Source: Brevibacterium marinum
GTDB lineage: Bacteria; Actinomycetota; Actinomycetes; Actinomycetales; Brevibacteriaceae
Direction: 5' to 3'
NCBI RefSeq assembly: GCF_011927955.1
Contig: NZ_JAATJN010000001.1
Span: 1,240,001 to 1,304,000 of the forward strand
Length of the DNA stretch: 64,000 nucleotides
Shown here: one piece after another, positions 52,144 to 61,285 of the stretch
How positions within the stretch are numbered: the first letter of the stretch is position 1
Layout: each line of letters opens with the position of its first letter
Position numbers and translations under genes: made by a program
Notes under the pieces: model-generated
What the model was told of the DNA's origin: nothing
The model's database searches: none
Seen by the model: the letters and a program-made list of their open reading frames with translations, nothing else

Positions 52144-54399
52144 ATGTACACAACACTTTCGAAAAGCGCGCACACGCTCGTGTCGAAGCGCGGTTCGTGG
52201 TTCGTCCTCGGCGGGGTCGTCATCCTCGTCTCCCTCCTCTTCGGACTACTGTCCGGAGCAGGCGAGGACCGGGCCACCGAATCGGCTCCGGCCGACTCCG
52301 AATCCACCCAGGCCGCCCAGCTCCTGGAGAAGTTCCCCGATGCCGACCAGCAGTCGGTCATGGTCGTCGCCTCCCACGAGGACGGTTCGCAGCTGAGTTC
52401 GGACGACCAGTCACAGTTGGGCAAGCTCGGCGAAGCTCTCACCGACTATGTCGAGTCCACGCAGAACGGCGATCCGGGCACTGACTCATCCGAATCGTCC
52501 GGCTCATCTGCCGGCGGGGACGCATCCCAGGCGACCGGCCCGATCATGAGCGATGACGGCAGGGCCGCACTGCTCATGGTCCCCATCGAGGTCGGACTGA
52601 CCAACTCCGACACCGCCGAGACAGTCGAGGGGCTCCGCGACTTCATCGCCGGTGACTCGCAGGCCGGTCAGCTCGAGGACTCAGGAATGTCTCTCCTGGT
52701 CACCGGTGGTCCCGCGATCGGTGCCGATATAGCATCGGCGTTCAGCGGCGCGGACTTCACTCTCCTCATCGTGACCATCGTCATCGTCGCCCTGCTGCTC
52801 ATCATCACCTACCGCTCGCCGATCCTGTGGCTGCTGCCACTCATCGTCATCGGCACCGCCGACGGGCTTGCTTCCACCGTGACCGCTGCCGTCGGCGACG
52901 CCCTCGACCTGCAGTTCGACGCGGGCATCATCAGCGTCCTCGTCTTCGGCGCCGGAGCCAACTATGCGCTCCTGTTCATCTCCCGCTACCGGGAGGAACT
53001 GGGCCGTGAGCCCGATCACCGCCTGGCGCTGGGCTCCGCCTGGTCCCACACCGCCTCGACGATCCTCGCCTCGAACCTGACCGTGGTCCTGTCCCTGCTC
53101 AGCCTCGTCTTCGCCGTGATCCCGGGAACCCGCGGACTGGGCATCACCGCTGCGGTGGGACTCATCATCGCCGCGGCCGCAGTCCTCGTCGCACTGCCAC
53201 CGGTCCTCGCGATCTGCGGCAAGGGCGTGTTCTGGCCCTTCGTGCCGAAGGTTCAGGAGGCCGACGATTCCACTGGAACGAAGCCTGCAGCGAAACCCTC
53301 GATCTGGAGGTCCATCGCCACTCGGGTGGTCGAGAAGCCCGGCCTCCACCTCGGCGCCGGAATCATCATTCTCGGTGTCATGGCCACGGGTCTCATCGGC
53401 ACCTCGGTGGGGCTGGACCAGACCGAGAAGTTCCGTGTGCAGTCCGAATCGGCACAGGGCCTCGACGTCCTGGCCGACCACTTCCCTCCCGGCGAATCGC
53501 AGCCCATCTGGGTCATCACCGACTCTGACCATGCCGAGCAGGTCGCTGACTCCGTGGGCGAACTCGACGGGGTCGTCCGCGCCAACGTCATCGACGAGAC
53601 GACGGCCGGCGGAACCTCGATCTCGAAGGTCATGGTCACCGGTGAGTACGCGCCGGACAGCCGGGCCGGGCTCGACCTGGTCACCGACATCCGCACCGAT
53701 GTCGACGCGATCGACGGTGCGAACGCGCAGGTCGGAGGCGCCGCGGCGACCGAACTCGACGCCCGGGACGGCAACGCCCAGGACTTCCTGACCATCGCAC
53801 CGCTGATCCTGGCCATCAGCTTCATCATCCTGCTCGGCATCCTCCGCGCACCTCTCGTGGCGGCGACGCTGCTCGTGGTCAATGTGGCGTCCTCGGCCGC
53901 GGCGATCGGCCTCGGTTCGTTCCTCAGCAGAGCGATCTTCGGCCAGAACGCGATCGACGCACAGGTGCCGATCCTCGCCTTCCTGTTCCTCGTGGCGCTG
54001 GGCATCGACTACTCGATCTTCCTGTCCCACAGGGCGAAGAAGGAATCGGTCGTCCACGGTGCCCGCCAGGGCATGATCGAAGCCGTCAGCCACACCGGCG
54101 GCGTGATCACCAGCGCCGGAATCGTCCTGGCGGGAGTGTTCGCGGCCCTGGGCATGCTGCCGCTCATGGTGCTCGGCCAACTGGGGCTCATCGTCGGGGT
54201 CGGAGTGCTGGTCGACACGGTGCTCGTGCGCACGGTCATCGTTCCGGCCATCTTCGGTCTGGGCGGCAACCGGATGTGGTGGCCGAACAAGGCGATCACC
54301 GGTTCGAAGCACAGATCCGCCGATGCGGATGCCGCCGCGGCCGGCGCGGAAGATGCGCGAGACGAAGCCACAGCCTCGGCGGGCCACGGCAGGCACTGA
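52144..54399 (+). CDS. MMPL-family transporter
   Basis: A 751-residue RND-type transporter of the MMPL family. It has an N-terminal helix (GSWFVLGGVVILVSLLFGLL), a first extracytoplasmic domain with a Ser/Gly-rich loop, five to six helices with SVLVFGAGANYALLFISRYR, a second extracytoplasmic domain and a last group of helices with FLFLVALGIDYSIFLSHRAK. The C-terminus is acidic and Ala-rich. The next genes encode a histidine kinase and a response regulator that probably control it. It lacks the ABC-like tail of the other MMPL protein in this window. Substrate unknown; lipids, siderophores or drugs are typical. Confidence 0.92.
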   Translation: MYTTLSKSAHTLVSKRGSWFVLGGVVILVSLLFGLLSGAGEDRATESAPADSESTQAAQLLEKFPDADQQSVMVVASHEDGSQLSSDDQSQLGKLGEALTDYVESTQNGDPGTDSSESSGSSAGGDASQATGPIMSDDGRAALLMVPIEVGLTNSDTAETVEGLRDFIAGDSQAGQLEDSGMSLLVTGGPAIGADIASAFSGADFTLLIVTIVIVALLLIITYRSPILWLLPLIVIGTADGLASTVTAAVGDALDLQFDAGIISVLVFGAGANYALLFISRYREELGREPDHRLALGSAWSHTASTILASNLTVVLSLLSLVFAVIPGTRGLGITAAVGLIIAAAAVLVALPPVLAICGKGVFWPFVPKVQEADDSTGTKPAAKPSIWRSIATRVVEKPGLHLGAGIIILGVMATGLIGTSVGLDQTEKFRVQSESAQGLDVLADHFPPGESQPIWVITDSDHAEQVADSVGELDGVVRANVIDETTAGGTSISKVMVTGEYAPDSRAGLDLVTDIRTDVDAIDGANAQVGGAAATELDARDGNAQDFLTIAPLILAISFIILLGILRAPLVAATLLVVNVASSAAAIGLGSFLSRAIFGQNAIDAQVPILAFLFLVALGIDYSIFLSHRAKKESVVHGARQGMIEAVSHTGGVITSAGIVLAGVFAALGMLPLMVLGQLGLIVGVGVLVDTVLVRTVIVPAIFGLGGNRMWWPNKAITGSKHRSADADAAAAGAEDARDEATASAGHGRH

Positions 54400-54413
54400 C
54401 ACCGGCGCCGATA

Positions 54414-54461
54414 CGGACGGGGCCCGGCCATCGAGACACCTCGGTGACCGGGCCCCGCCCG
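54414..54461 (+). terminator. Terminator after the second MMPL gene
   Basis: CGGACGGGGCCCGG (54414-54427) pairs with CCGGGCCCCGCCCG (54448-54461) with one mismatch. The 20-base loop contains CACCTCGGTG, one base from the recurrent word. Confidence 0.7.
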
Positions 54462-54553
54462 TGCGATCGACGGAGGCGCGCCTCGAAGCGGTGTCCGCCG
54501 TCGAAAAGCGCACGCGCTCGGCGCAGATGTGATTGAGTTGGCAGGAGAACGAC

Positions 54554-55834
54554 TTGCAGAAAGGTGAGACCGTGGGCACACGCGGGTGGACAGTGAGAAC
54601 CATGGAGATCGGCCAGCACGCGATGGCACTGGCCCTCACCGTGATCTCGTGCATCCGCGCCATCGGCGGGGGAGCGGGACCCCTGGCCGCGATCGCCGTG
54701 AGCTTCGTCTTCCTCGCCTGGTACGCCCTCGGCGCAGTGAGGGCCGCCCGCTCCGGGGCGATCGTCCTGGCCAAATGGTGGCTGCTGGTCCTCGCCGCCG
54801 CCTGGCTGTGCACGCTTCTGGTCTCCGCCGAATTCATCTGGATCGCCTTCGTTCTGTGGCTGCTGGCCGGGCATCTGTTCTCGATGCGCATCGCCGTGGT
54901 CTTCACCGCCCTGACCTACATTGCGACTGTCGCGGCACCGCTGGCCCATTACGGCGAGGTCGGCACCGCCAGCATCATCGGCTCGCTCATCGGCGCGGTC
55001 TTCGCCCTCGGCCTCTCCCGCGGATACATCGAACTCCTCCGCGAGGGCCGCAGGCGCGAAGAGCTGCTCCAGTCCTTGGAGCTGGCCCACCAGAACCTCC
55101 TCGACCTGCAGGACGAACTCGCCCTGACCCAGCGCCATGCCGGCGAGATCCAGGAACGCACCCGCGTCTCCCGCGACATCCACGACACGATCGCGCAGGA
55201 GATCTCCTCGATCCGCCTCATCGCCCACGCCGAGGTGGACAGGACCGCCGATGAGCACGCGAGCCAAGTTCTGCGCCAGGTCGAGGACCTCGCCGCGCAG
55301 AGTTCGCGAGACGTGCGCCGGATCATCGCGGCCCTGGCCCCGGCCGAGCTCGAGGACGGGGCGCTGACCGCGGCCATCCGCCGCCTGCTCACCCGACTGG
55401 AGGACGACACCTCCATCAGCGGTCGAGTCGAGGTCGACGAGACCCTGCCGTCTCTGCCCGCCGAGGTGGAGGTGGCGCTGCTGCGAACCGCGCAGTCCGC
55501 GCTCGCCAACGTCAGACAGCACTCCCAAGCCTCAAGGGTCGTTGTCAGTCTCATGGACCTCGACGGGTCGATCCGCATGGACATCGTCGACGATGGAGTC
55601 GGTATGGCCGATCCCGGCTCGCGGCAACGCGAATCGGAGTCGGGTTTCGGTCTCGACTTCATCGGTTCGCGGATGCGTGAGCTGGGAGGCGAGCTCGTCA
55701 TCGAAACGACCCCGGGCTCGGGGTTTGCGATCTCGGCCACCCTGCCGAACAACCCGACTCCGGCTTCCCGGCAGGACGACCTCGGCGAGGCTGAAGACGG
55801 CACTGCACAAGGACAGCAAGGAGACAGCGCATGA
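54554..55834 (+). CDS. Sensor histidine kinase (HisKA_3 / NarL-type)
   Basis: A membrane sensor kinase of about 426 residues. The TTG at 54554 has AGGAGA five bases upstream; a TTG at 54533 and a GTG at 54572 are alternatives. The N-terminal half has four to five membrane segments with no obvious extracytoplasmic domain, so it may sense membrane state. The phosphorylated His is in SRDIHDTIAQEISSIRLIAH (about residue 210), typical of the HisKA_3 dimerisation domain. The ATPase domain has ALANVRQHSQ (N-box), VDDGVG and GFGLDFIGSRMREL (G-boxes). The ATG of the response regulator overlaps its stop. Confidence 0.92.
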   Translation: MQKGETVGTRGWTVRTMEIGQHAMALALTVISCIRAIGGGAGPLAAIAVSFVFLAWYALGAVRAARSGAIVLAKWWLLVLAAAWLCTLLVSAEFIWIAFVLWLLAGHLFSMRIAVVFTALTYIATVAAPLAHYGEVGTASIIGSLIGAVFALGLSRGYIELLREGRRREELLQSLELAHQNLLDLQDELALTQRHAGEIQERTRVSRDIHDTIAQEISSIRLIAHAEVDRTADEHASQVLRQVEDLAAQSSRDVRRIIAALAPAELEDGALTAAIRRLLTRLEDDTSISGRVEVDETLPSLPAEVEVALLRTAQSALANVRQHSQASRVVVSLMDLDGSIRMDIVDDGVGMADPGSRQRESESGFGLDFIGSRMRELGGELVIETTPGSGFAISATLPNNPTPASRQDDLGEAEDGTAQGQQGDSA

Positions 55835-56451
55835 GCATTCGAGTGATCCTCGTCGACGACCACCCCGTGGTGCGGGCCGGCCTGCGGTCCGTCATCGACG
55901 CACCCGAGCACATCGCCGTCGTCGGTGAGGCCGGCAGCGGCGAGGAAGCGCTGAGCCTGGTCGATGAACTTGCCCCCGATGTAGTGCTGTGCGATCTGCG
56001 GCTGGGGGAGGGCATCGACGGCATCGAGGTGACGAAGCGGCTGAACGCTCGGCCGTCCAAGCCTGCAGTCCTCATCCTCACGACCTTCGACAACGACTCG
56101 GAGATCGTCGCCGCACTCAACGCCGGTGCGGCCGGCTACCTGCTCAAGGACATCAACCCCGAGGACATCTCGACCGCGATCGAGAAGGCCTCGCGCGGGG
56201 AGACCTACCTGCCGACCGAGATCTCCTCGAAGGTCGTCGCCGCGATGCGCAACCCGGGCCCGAAGCTGACCCGACGCGAACGCGATGTCATCAAGCTGCT
56301 GGCCACCGGAGCCTCGAACGCGCAGATCGCACAGGAGCTCTTCGTCACCGAGGCGACGGTGAAGAGCCACCTGGTCAACGTGTTCACGAAACTCGGCGTC
56401 GACTCCCGTTCCCGCGCCATCCGCGTCGCCGAGGACCAGGGGCTGGTGTAG
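55831..56451 (+). CDS. LuxR/NarL-family response regulator
   Basis: A 206-residue two-component regulator. The receiver has the acidic pair in ILVDDHPVVRAG (D9, D10), the phosphorylation site D55 in VVLCDLRLGEG, and the signalling Thr and Lys in ILTTFDND and GYLLKDI. The C-terminal LuxR helix-turn-helix reads LTRRERDVIKLLATGASNAQ and TEATVKSHLVNVF. The ATG overlaps the kinase stop (ATGA). It probably regulates the MMPL gene upstream, judging only from order. Family members bind as dimers to short inverted repeats. Confidence 0.95.
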   Translation: MSIRVILVDDHPVVRAGLRSVIDAPEHIAVVGEAGSGEEALSLVDELAPDVVLCDLRLGEGIDGIEVTKRLNARPSKPAVLILTTFDNDSEIVAALNAGAAGYLLKDINPEDISTAIEKASRGETYLPTEISSKVVAAMRNPGPKLTRRERDVIKLLATGASNAQIAQELFVTEATVKSHLVNVFTKLGVDSRSRAIRVAEDQGLV

Positions 56452-56542
56452 CCCTGAGATCGGAAGTCCGGGCAGAAGTTGTCCAGAAGTTCACCGAGGT
56501 AATCTGCCGCAGCTGGGGTCCGCCTGCGTCACCTCCACCAGA

Positions 56543-57838
56543 ATGGTGAGAATGAGCGAAGCGATGGCAGACGTGGGGAACCAGCGCAGGCATCCCGGCA
56601 CGATCGGGGAAGTGTTCTGGACGTTCCTGCGCCTCGGCGTGACCTCGTTCGGCGGGCCGGTCGCGCATCTCGGATTCTTCCGTGAGACCTTCGTCGCCCG
56701 CCGGAAGTGGCTCTCCGACGGGGCCTATGCGGATCTGGTCGCACTGTGCCAATTCCTGCCAGGACCTGCCTCCAGCCAGGTGGGCATGGCGATCGGTCTG
56801 CAGCGGGCGGGCATCGGCGGGCTGCTGGCGGCTTGGTTCGCCTTCACCATGCCCTCGGCCATCGTGCTGGTCGTCATCGCCTTCGGCATCGCCTCATTCG
56901 GGGATGGTGCGGACATGGGGTGGCTGTACGGGGTGAAATCGGCCGCGGTCGCCGTGGTCGCTCAGGCGGTGCTCGGGATGGCGAAGAACCTCACACCGGA
57001 TGCCAAACGCGCCACCATAGGCGGGGCCGCGATGATCATCATCCTGCTCGTCCCGAACCCGCTCGTGCAGGTTCTCGCGATCGTGGCCGGTGGGGTCATC
57101 GGGTTGCTCTGGCTGCGCGCCGAGGCCGTAGTCGACGGTGACTCCGGTGTCGACAATGCCGGTGAAGGTGCTGGTGACGGTTCGGTCAGCAACGGTGAAG
57201 CTGCGCGGCAGGGCTTTGGGACGGGTCTGTCCCGCGGGGTCGGCATCGCCGCCCTGACTGTCTTCCTCCTGCTGCTGGTGGGGCTGCCTGTTGCAGCAGC
57301 GGCGACCGTGGATGCGGGCCTGCGTCTGGTCGATGTGTTCTACCGTGCAGGTGCGCTCGTCTTCGGCGGCGGTCACGTCGTGCTTCCTCTGCTCGACACG
57401 GAGACGGTCGCGACCGGGCTCGTCGGGCACGACACTTTTCTCGCCGGGTACGGCGCTGCCCAGGCGGTTCCGGGGCCGCTGTTCACCTTCGCCGCTTTCC
57501 TCGGAGCCTCCACGACATCGGGCCCGACGGGACTGATCGGCGCCGGTATCGCCTTGGCGGCGATCTTCCTGCCGGCGGCTCTGCTGGTCATCGGCGCCCT
57601 GCCGTTCTGGGAGCGTCTTCGTCGCGCACAGGCTGTGCGGCGGGCACTGATGGGAATCAATGCTGCCGTGGTGGGCATCCTCGCGGCCGCACTCTATGAC
57701 CCGGTATTCACACAGGGCATCACCTCGGCGGCCACCCTCGCCCTTGCCGTAGGAGTCTTCATCGCCCAGGTGAAGTGGAAGCTGCCCGCCTGGGCCGCCG
57801 TCATCGCCGCCGGACTGATCGGATTCGCGTTCCTCTGA
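56543..57838 (+). CDS. chrA: Chromate transporter ChrA, long-chain type
   Basis: A 431-residue membrane protein of the CHR family that exports chromate by proton antiport. It has the duplicated two-domain form: TFLRLGVTSFGGPVAHLGFF and CQFLPGPASSQVGMAIGL in the first half; FYRAGALVFGGGHVVLPLL and YGAAQAVPGPLFTFAAFLGA in the second. A Gly/Glu/Asp-rich cytosolic loop (about residues 195-225) connects them. The GTG at 56543 is the first in-frame start; ATG at 56552 is as likely. No chrB-type regulator is adjacent, so chromate as real substrate is not certain. Confidence 0.9.
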   Translation: MVRMSEAMADVGNQRRHPGTIGEVFWTFLRLGVTSFGGPVAHLGFFRETFVARRKWLSDGAYADLVALCQFLPGPASSQVGMAIGLQRAGIGGLLAAWFAFTMPSAIVLVVIAFGIASFGDGADMGWLYGVKSAAVAVVAQAVLGMAKNLTPDAKRATIGGAAMIIILLVPNPLVQVLAIVAGGVIGLLWLRAEAVVDGDSGVDNAGEGAGDGSVSNGEAARQGFGTGLSRGVGIAALTVFLLLLVGLPVAAAATVDAGLRLVDVFYRAGALVFGGGHVVLPLLDTETVATGLVGHDTFLAGYGAAQAVPGPLFTFAAFLGASTTSGPTGLIGAGIALAAIFLPAALLVIGALPFWERLRRAQAVRRALMGINAAVVGILAAALYDPVFTQGITSAATLALAVGVFIAQVKWKLPAWAAVIAAGLIGFAFL

Positions 57839-58205
57839 CAGGCGGCAGCGGTGCTGGCAACCAGTTGGGATTCACCGAAACACCTATGGAGCGCCGTCAC
57901 CCCTGTGCGTGCACAGGGGTCTCGACACGACGGCGGTGTGTCGAGAGGTGGGAGCGGGACGCCAGGGCGGCGAGCACAGAACTCGTCGAGACTGCCGAAC
58001 TGTAAGCTGAATAACTGATAAGTAACCGATTGTGACGACACGCCTGGTGACAGGCCTGTCATTGGCTTGGGCGTGCTCCTTATCGCGGAGTTCTGGTCGT
58101 ACTCAACTGTGCTGGATCTTCTCCTGCAGGTAGGCTCTTCCATGCAGATCGGGCAGATCGGTCAGTACCAGCGGACCGAGACTATGGGACAGGCGGAGGC
58201 GAACT
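57839..58205. other. Intergenic region with two tandem hairpins and an AT-rich promoter stretch
   Basis: No gene supported. ACCCCTGTGC (57899-57908) pairs with GCACAGGGGT (57911-57920), and CTCGACAC (57921-57928) pairs with GTGTCGAG (57938-57945): probable tandem terminators of chrA. The stretch 58000-58060 is AT-richer and likely holds the promoter of the serine hydrolase gene, whose ATG has GGAGG six bases upstream. Confidence 0.55.
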
Positions 58206-59663
58206 ATGGCAGATGGGAACACGACCCGGCCGTCCTCTACCGAAGCCACATCGGAAGCAGCCGTCGAACCACCAGCCGAGTCGCCCCCGCTGCCGCGTGC
58301 CGGCGACCTCACCTCGGCGAGTGAAGACTCCATCGTCGATCCCTCCGAGGCGATCCTCGAACACATCGATCTCGACTCCTGGAAGTGGCCGAAGTACTTC
58401 GCGTTCTCACTGACCCGCATGGAGGAGATCTTCCCGACCGGCGGCATCCCGCGCGGCATCGGACCGGTCCGCGACCTGGTGACCGAAGAGAACGACTTCC
58501 GTCCCCTGACCATCGACCGCGAGAAGTGGTCCGGCGCGGACGAGAGCTGGTCGACGGTCGGTGACGTTCTGGCCGATACCTTCACCGACGCCTGGCTCGT
58601 CTCCCGTAACGGCGTCGCTCTGGCAGAGGAATACGCCTGGCCGATGAAACCGGCCCGCCAGCACATGCTGTTCTCGATCAGCAAGTCCATCGTCTCCGCC
58701 GTCATCGGCGCACTCACCGACGCCGGCCATCTCTCACCGGAAGATCTGGTGACCACACGCGTACCGGCATTGGCCAAGAGCGGGTACACGGGCGCCACCA
58801 TCCGCGACCTCCTCGACATGAGATCCGGCATCAGATTCTCCGAGGCATACCTCGAGAAGGGCTCCGAGATCCGAGCCCTGTTCGAAGCGGTCGATTTCGC
58901 ACCGCGGACGGCCACCTCGGCGAACGGGATCAAAGACTTCCTCATGGGACTGAGACGCGAACGCGAGCACGGCGGGCCCTTCGTCTACCGCAGCTGCGAG
59001 ACCGACGTCCTGGCCTGGATCTGCGAAGCAACAGTCGGACAGCCCTTCTCCGTCATCGCCAGCGAATACGTGTGGTCGAAGATCGGCGCGGCCCACGCCG
59101 CCCAGGTCTGCCAGGACCGCTGGGGCGGATCCATCGCCGACGGCGCCATCAGCACCACCCTGCGCGACCTGACCCGGTTCGGCGAGATGATCGCCCGCGG
59201 CGGCACCACCGCCGACGGAGAGCGCGTCCTGTCCCGCGCCTGGATCGACGACATCTTCACCGGAGAGGCCGATTCCGCTCAGGTCTTCGCCGACTCCCCG
59301 TCCGGGCGGTCCTACCCGGGCGGAATGTACCGCAGCCAGTTCTGGGTGCCCTCGGCCAGCCGCGACGTGGTCATCGGCATCGGCATCCACGGCCAGATGC
59401 TCTACATCGACCGCGCCACCCAAACCGTGGGCGTCAAGCTCTCCAGCGACCCCCAGCCGGTGAGCCTGGCCCACCAGCACGGCACCTTGGCCATGTTCGA
59501 AGCCATCGCCGAGGCGGTCCCCGAGAAGAATGGTTCCGGACCCCACCCGCCGGTGGCGTCCGAGTCCGCAGAGGCTCCGCACCCTTCGACAGCGCCCGGT
59601 GGCGTGTCGGCCGCTGCAGTGAGCACATTGGTCGGCGGGAGCCCGGCCGCCGGCTACTTCTGA
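58206..59663 (+). CDS. Serine hydrolase (beta-lactamase/EstB class C family)
   Basis: A 485-residue protein of the class C beta-lactamase-like family. The nucleophile is in FSISKSIVSAV (S-x-x-K), the second motif YRSCETDVLAW (Y-x-S), and the third position has GIHGQML in place of KTG, as in esterases of this family. There is no signal peptide, so the enzyme is probably cytosolic and more likely an esterase or amidase than a beta-lactamase. N-terminal residues 1-50 and the C-terminal 45 are low-complexity (Pro/Ser/Ala). Ribosome site GGAGG precedes the ATG. Confidence 0.85.
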   Translation: MADGNTTRPSSTEATSEAAVEPPAESPPLPRAGDLTSASEDSIVDPSEAILEHIDLDSWKWPKYFAFSLTRMEEIFPTGGIPRGIGPVRDLVTEENDFRPLTIDREKWSGADESWSTVGDVLADTFTDAWLVSRNGVALAEEYAWPMKPARQHMLFSISKSIVSAVIGALTDAGHLSPEDLVTTRVPALAKSGYTGATIRDLLDMRSGIRFSEAYLEKGSEIRALFEAVDFAPRTATSANGIKDFLMGLRREREHGGPFVYRSCETDVLAWICEATVGQPFSVIASEYVWSKIGAAHAAQVCQDRWGGSIADGAISTTLRDLTRFGEMIARGGTTADGERVLSRAWIDDIFTGEADSAQVFADSPSGRSYPGGMYRSQFWVPSASRDVVIGIGIHGQMLYIDRATQTVGVKLSSDPQPVSLAHQHGTLAMFEAIAEAVPEKNGSGPHPPVASESAEAPHPSTAPGGVSAAAVSTLVGGSPAAGYF

Positions 59664-59672
59664 AGAACTTTC

Positions 59673-59701
59673 GGTGCGATCCGCCACGGTTTCTTCGCAC
59701 C
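59673..59701 (+). terminator. Hairpin after the serine hydrolase gene
   Basis: GGTGCGA (59673-59679) pairs with TCGCACC (59695-59701), 10 bases after the stop codon. No T-run. Confidence 0.45.
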
Positions 59702-59837
59702 AAACGTTCCTCATGATCAGACTGACAAGCACGCTCGGACCCTCTGAGTCATCCGTATGACGAAATCTCACGCCTCCTCTGGCCTTTGGCAGTAGCGTGG
59801 CCACTGCAAGGACATCGACCCCAGGAGGTAGCACACC

Positions 59838-60179
59838 ATGACTGACTTCTTCGATCGCGAAGGCGACGGAAAGTACGACAAGGCCTACAAGGAGACCACT
59901 CCGGACATCCTCAAGGCCTTCGGCGATTTCAACAATGCCGTCTTCGCCGAGGACGGACGCGAGATCCCGCTCAAGTACCGTGAGCTCATCGCCTATGCCG
60001 TGGGACTGACGACCCAGTGCGCCTACTGCATCGACGCGCACTCGAACGCCGCGGTCAAGGCCGGTGCCACGGAGACCGAGCTGGCAGAGACCGCATGGAC
60101 CGCCTCGGCGATCCGGGCCGGCGGAGCATTCGCCCACGGGCGCCTCGGCTTCAAGCTCACCGGAGCCCACGACCACTGA
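59838..60179 (+). CDS. Carboxymuconolactone decarboxylase/AhpD-like protein
   Basis: A 113-residue protein of the CMD/AhpD family. It has the redox motif CAYCIDAHSNAA (C-x-x-C with a following His), as in AhpD-type peroxidase partners, so a peroxide-reducing or thiol role is more likely than decarboxylation. The N-terminus (FFDREGDGKYDKAYKETTPD) and helices fit the family; members form hexamers or trimers. A strong AGGAGGT precedes the ATG. The GlxA-type regulator gene follows after 35 bases in the same direction. Confidence 0.9.
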   Translation: MTDFFDREGDGKYDKAYKETTPDILKAFGDFNNAVFAEDGREIPLKYRELIAYAVGLTTQCAYCIDAHSNAAVKAGATETELAETAWTASAIRAGGAFAHGRLGFKLTGAHDH

Positions 60180-60214
60180 GCCGGCCGGTCGATTGTCTAG
60201 ACTGAAGGGCAATC

Positions 60215-61252
60215 ATGACTGAGGACTCCCGAGCATCACCGCGCAGAACACCCCGCCTGCAGCCGCACCGCATTCTCGTGTTGGCACTGGGCGGGGTCTC
60301 TGCCATCGACCTCGGAGTTCCCGTCCAGGTCTTCGGTCGGGGGTCCAATGCTGTGAGTCCCGGCGATGCCGTCCACTCGAGCGGCATCCTCCCCGGCGGA
60401 ACCTGGCCGTACTCGGTCGAGGTCTGCGGGGCGGTGCCGGGGCTGGTCGCCGGTGCCGACGGACTCTCCTACTCCGTCGACGTGGGACTCGATGCGCTGG
60501 AATCGGCCGACACGATCGTCATCCCCGGGGCCACTTCTGCGGTCGACGAGGAACCACCCGCGGCCGTCGTCGGCGCCCTGCTTTCCGCCTTCGAACGCGG
60601 TACCAGAATCGCAGCGATCTCGACCGGCACCTTCGTCCTCGCCCGGACGGGCCTGCTCGCGGGGCGGCGAGCCACGACACACTGGTCGACGGCGAAGGAG
60701 CTGGCTCGACGCTATCCCTCGATCGAGGTCGACGAGAACGTCCTGTTCATCGACGAGGGCGCGCTGCTGACCTCGGCGGGGGCCGCCTCGGCGATCGATC
60801 TCTGCCTGCACCTCATCCGCCGCGACCACGGTGTGGGGCTGTCCAACCAAGTGGCCCGCCGCTTGGTCGCCGCCGCTTACCGCAGCGCCGGGCAGGCCCA
60901 ATACGTCCCGCGCAGCGTTCCCGACCCCTTGGGCGAGGTCTTCGCCGACACGAGGGAGTGGGCACTGCAGCACCTCGGCGAATCACTGACGCTGACGGAT
61001 CTTGCCGCCAACGCCGGAGTCTCCGTGCGCACCTTCTCCAGGCGCTTCGTCGACGACACCGGCTACACCCCGATGCAGTGGGTGCTCAGGGCCCGCGTCG
61101 ATCTGGCCAGGGAACTCCTCGAGAACAGCGACCTGGGGATCGAGCAGATCGCCGACCAGGTGGGGCTGGGCACCGGAGCGAATCTGCGGATGCACTTCCA
61201 GCGCATCCTCTCAACCTCTCCCAATGAGTATCGGCACACGTTCTCCGGCTGA
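60215..61252 (+). CDS. GlxA-type transcriptional regulator (DJ-1/PfpI plus AraC HTH)
   Basis: A 345-residue regulator. Residues about 15-200 form a DJ-1/PfpI-like glutamine-amidotransferase-like domain with RILVLALGGVSAIDLGVPVQ and IVIPGATSAVDEEPP; the usual reactive Cys position reads IAAISTGTFVLART, so Cys is replaced by Ser or Thr and it is probably a ligand sensor rather than an enzyme. The C-terminal AraC domain has LTLTDLAANAGVSVRTFSRR and IEQIADQVGLGTGANLRMHF. It probably regulates the preceding AhpD-like gene or a nearby amine/betaine pathway; target unknown. Confidence 0.92.
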   Translation: MTEDSRASPRRTPRLQPHRILVLALGGVSAIDLGVPVQVFGRGSNAVSPGDAVHSSGILPGGTWPYSVEVCGAVPGLVAGADGLSYSVDVGLDALESADTIVIPGATSAVDEEPPAAVVGALLSAFERGTRIAAISTGTFVLARTGLLAGRRATTHWSTAKELARRYPSIEVDENVLFIDEGALLTSAGAASAIDLCLHLIRRDHGVGLSNQVARRLVAAAYRSAGQAQYVPRSVPDPLGEVFADTREWALQHLGESLTLTDLAANAGVSVRTFSRRFVDDTGYTPMQWVLRARVDLARELLENSDLGIEQIADQVGLGTGANLRMHFQRILSTSPNEYRHTFSG

Positions 61253-61285
61253 TTCTGCGGAGGGGTCGACGCGGTCAGCCGGGCC

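Noticed and set aside
52681..54906. Very long open frame (741 codons) on the minus strand opposite the second MMPL gene
   Set aside because: The plus-strand frame encodes a clear MMPL transporter; the antisense product is rich in R, D, G and H with no motif, as expected from GC-rich codon complement.
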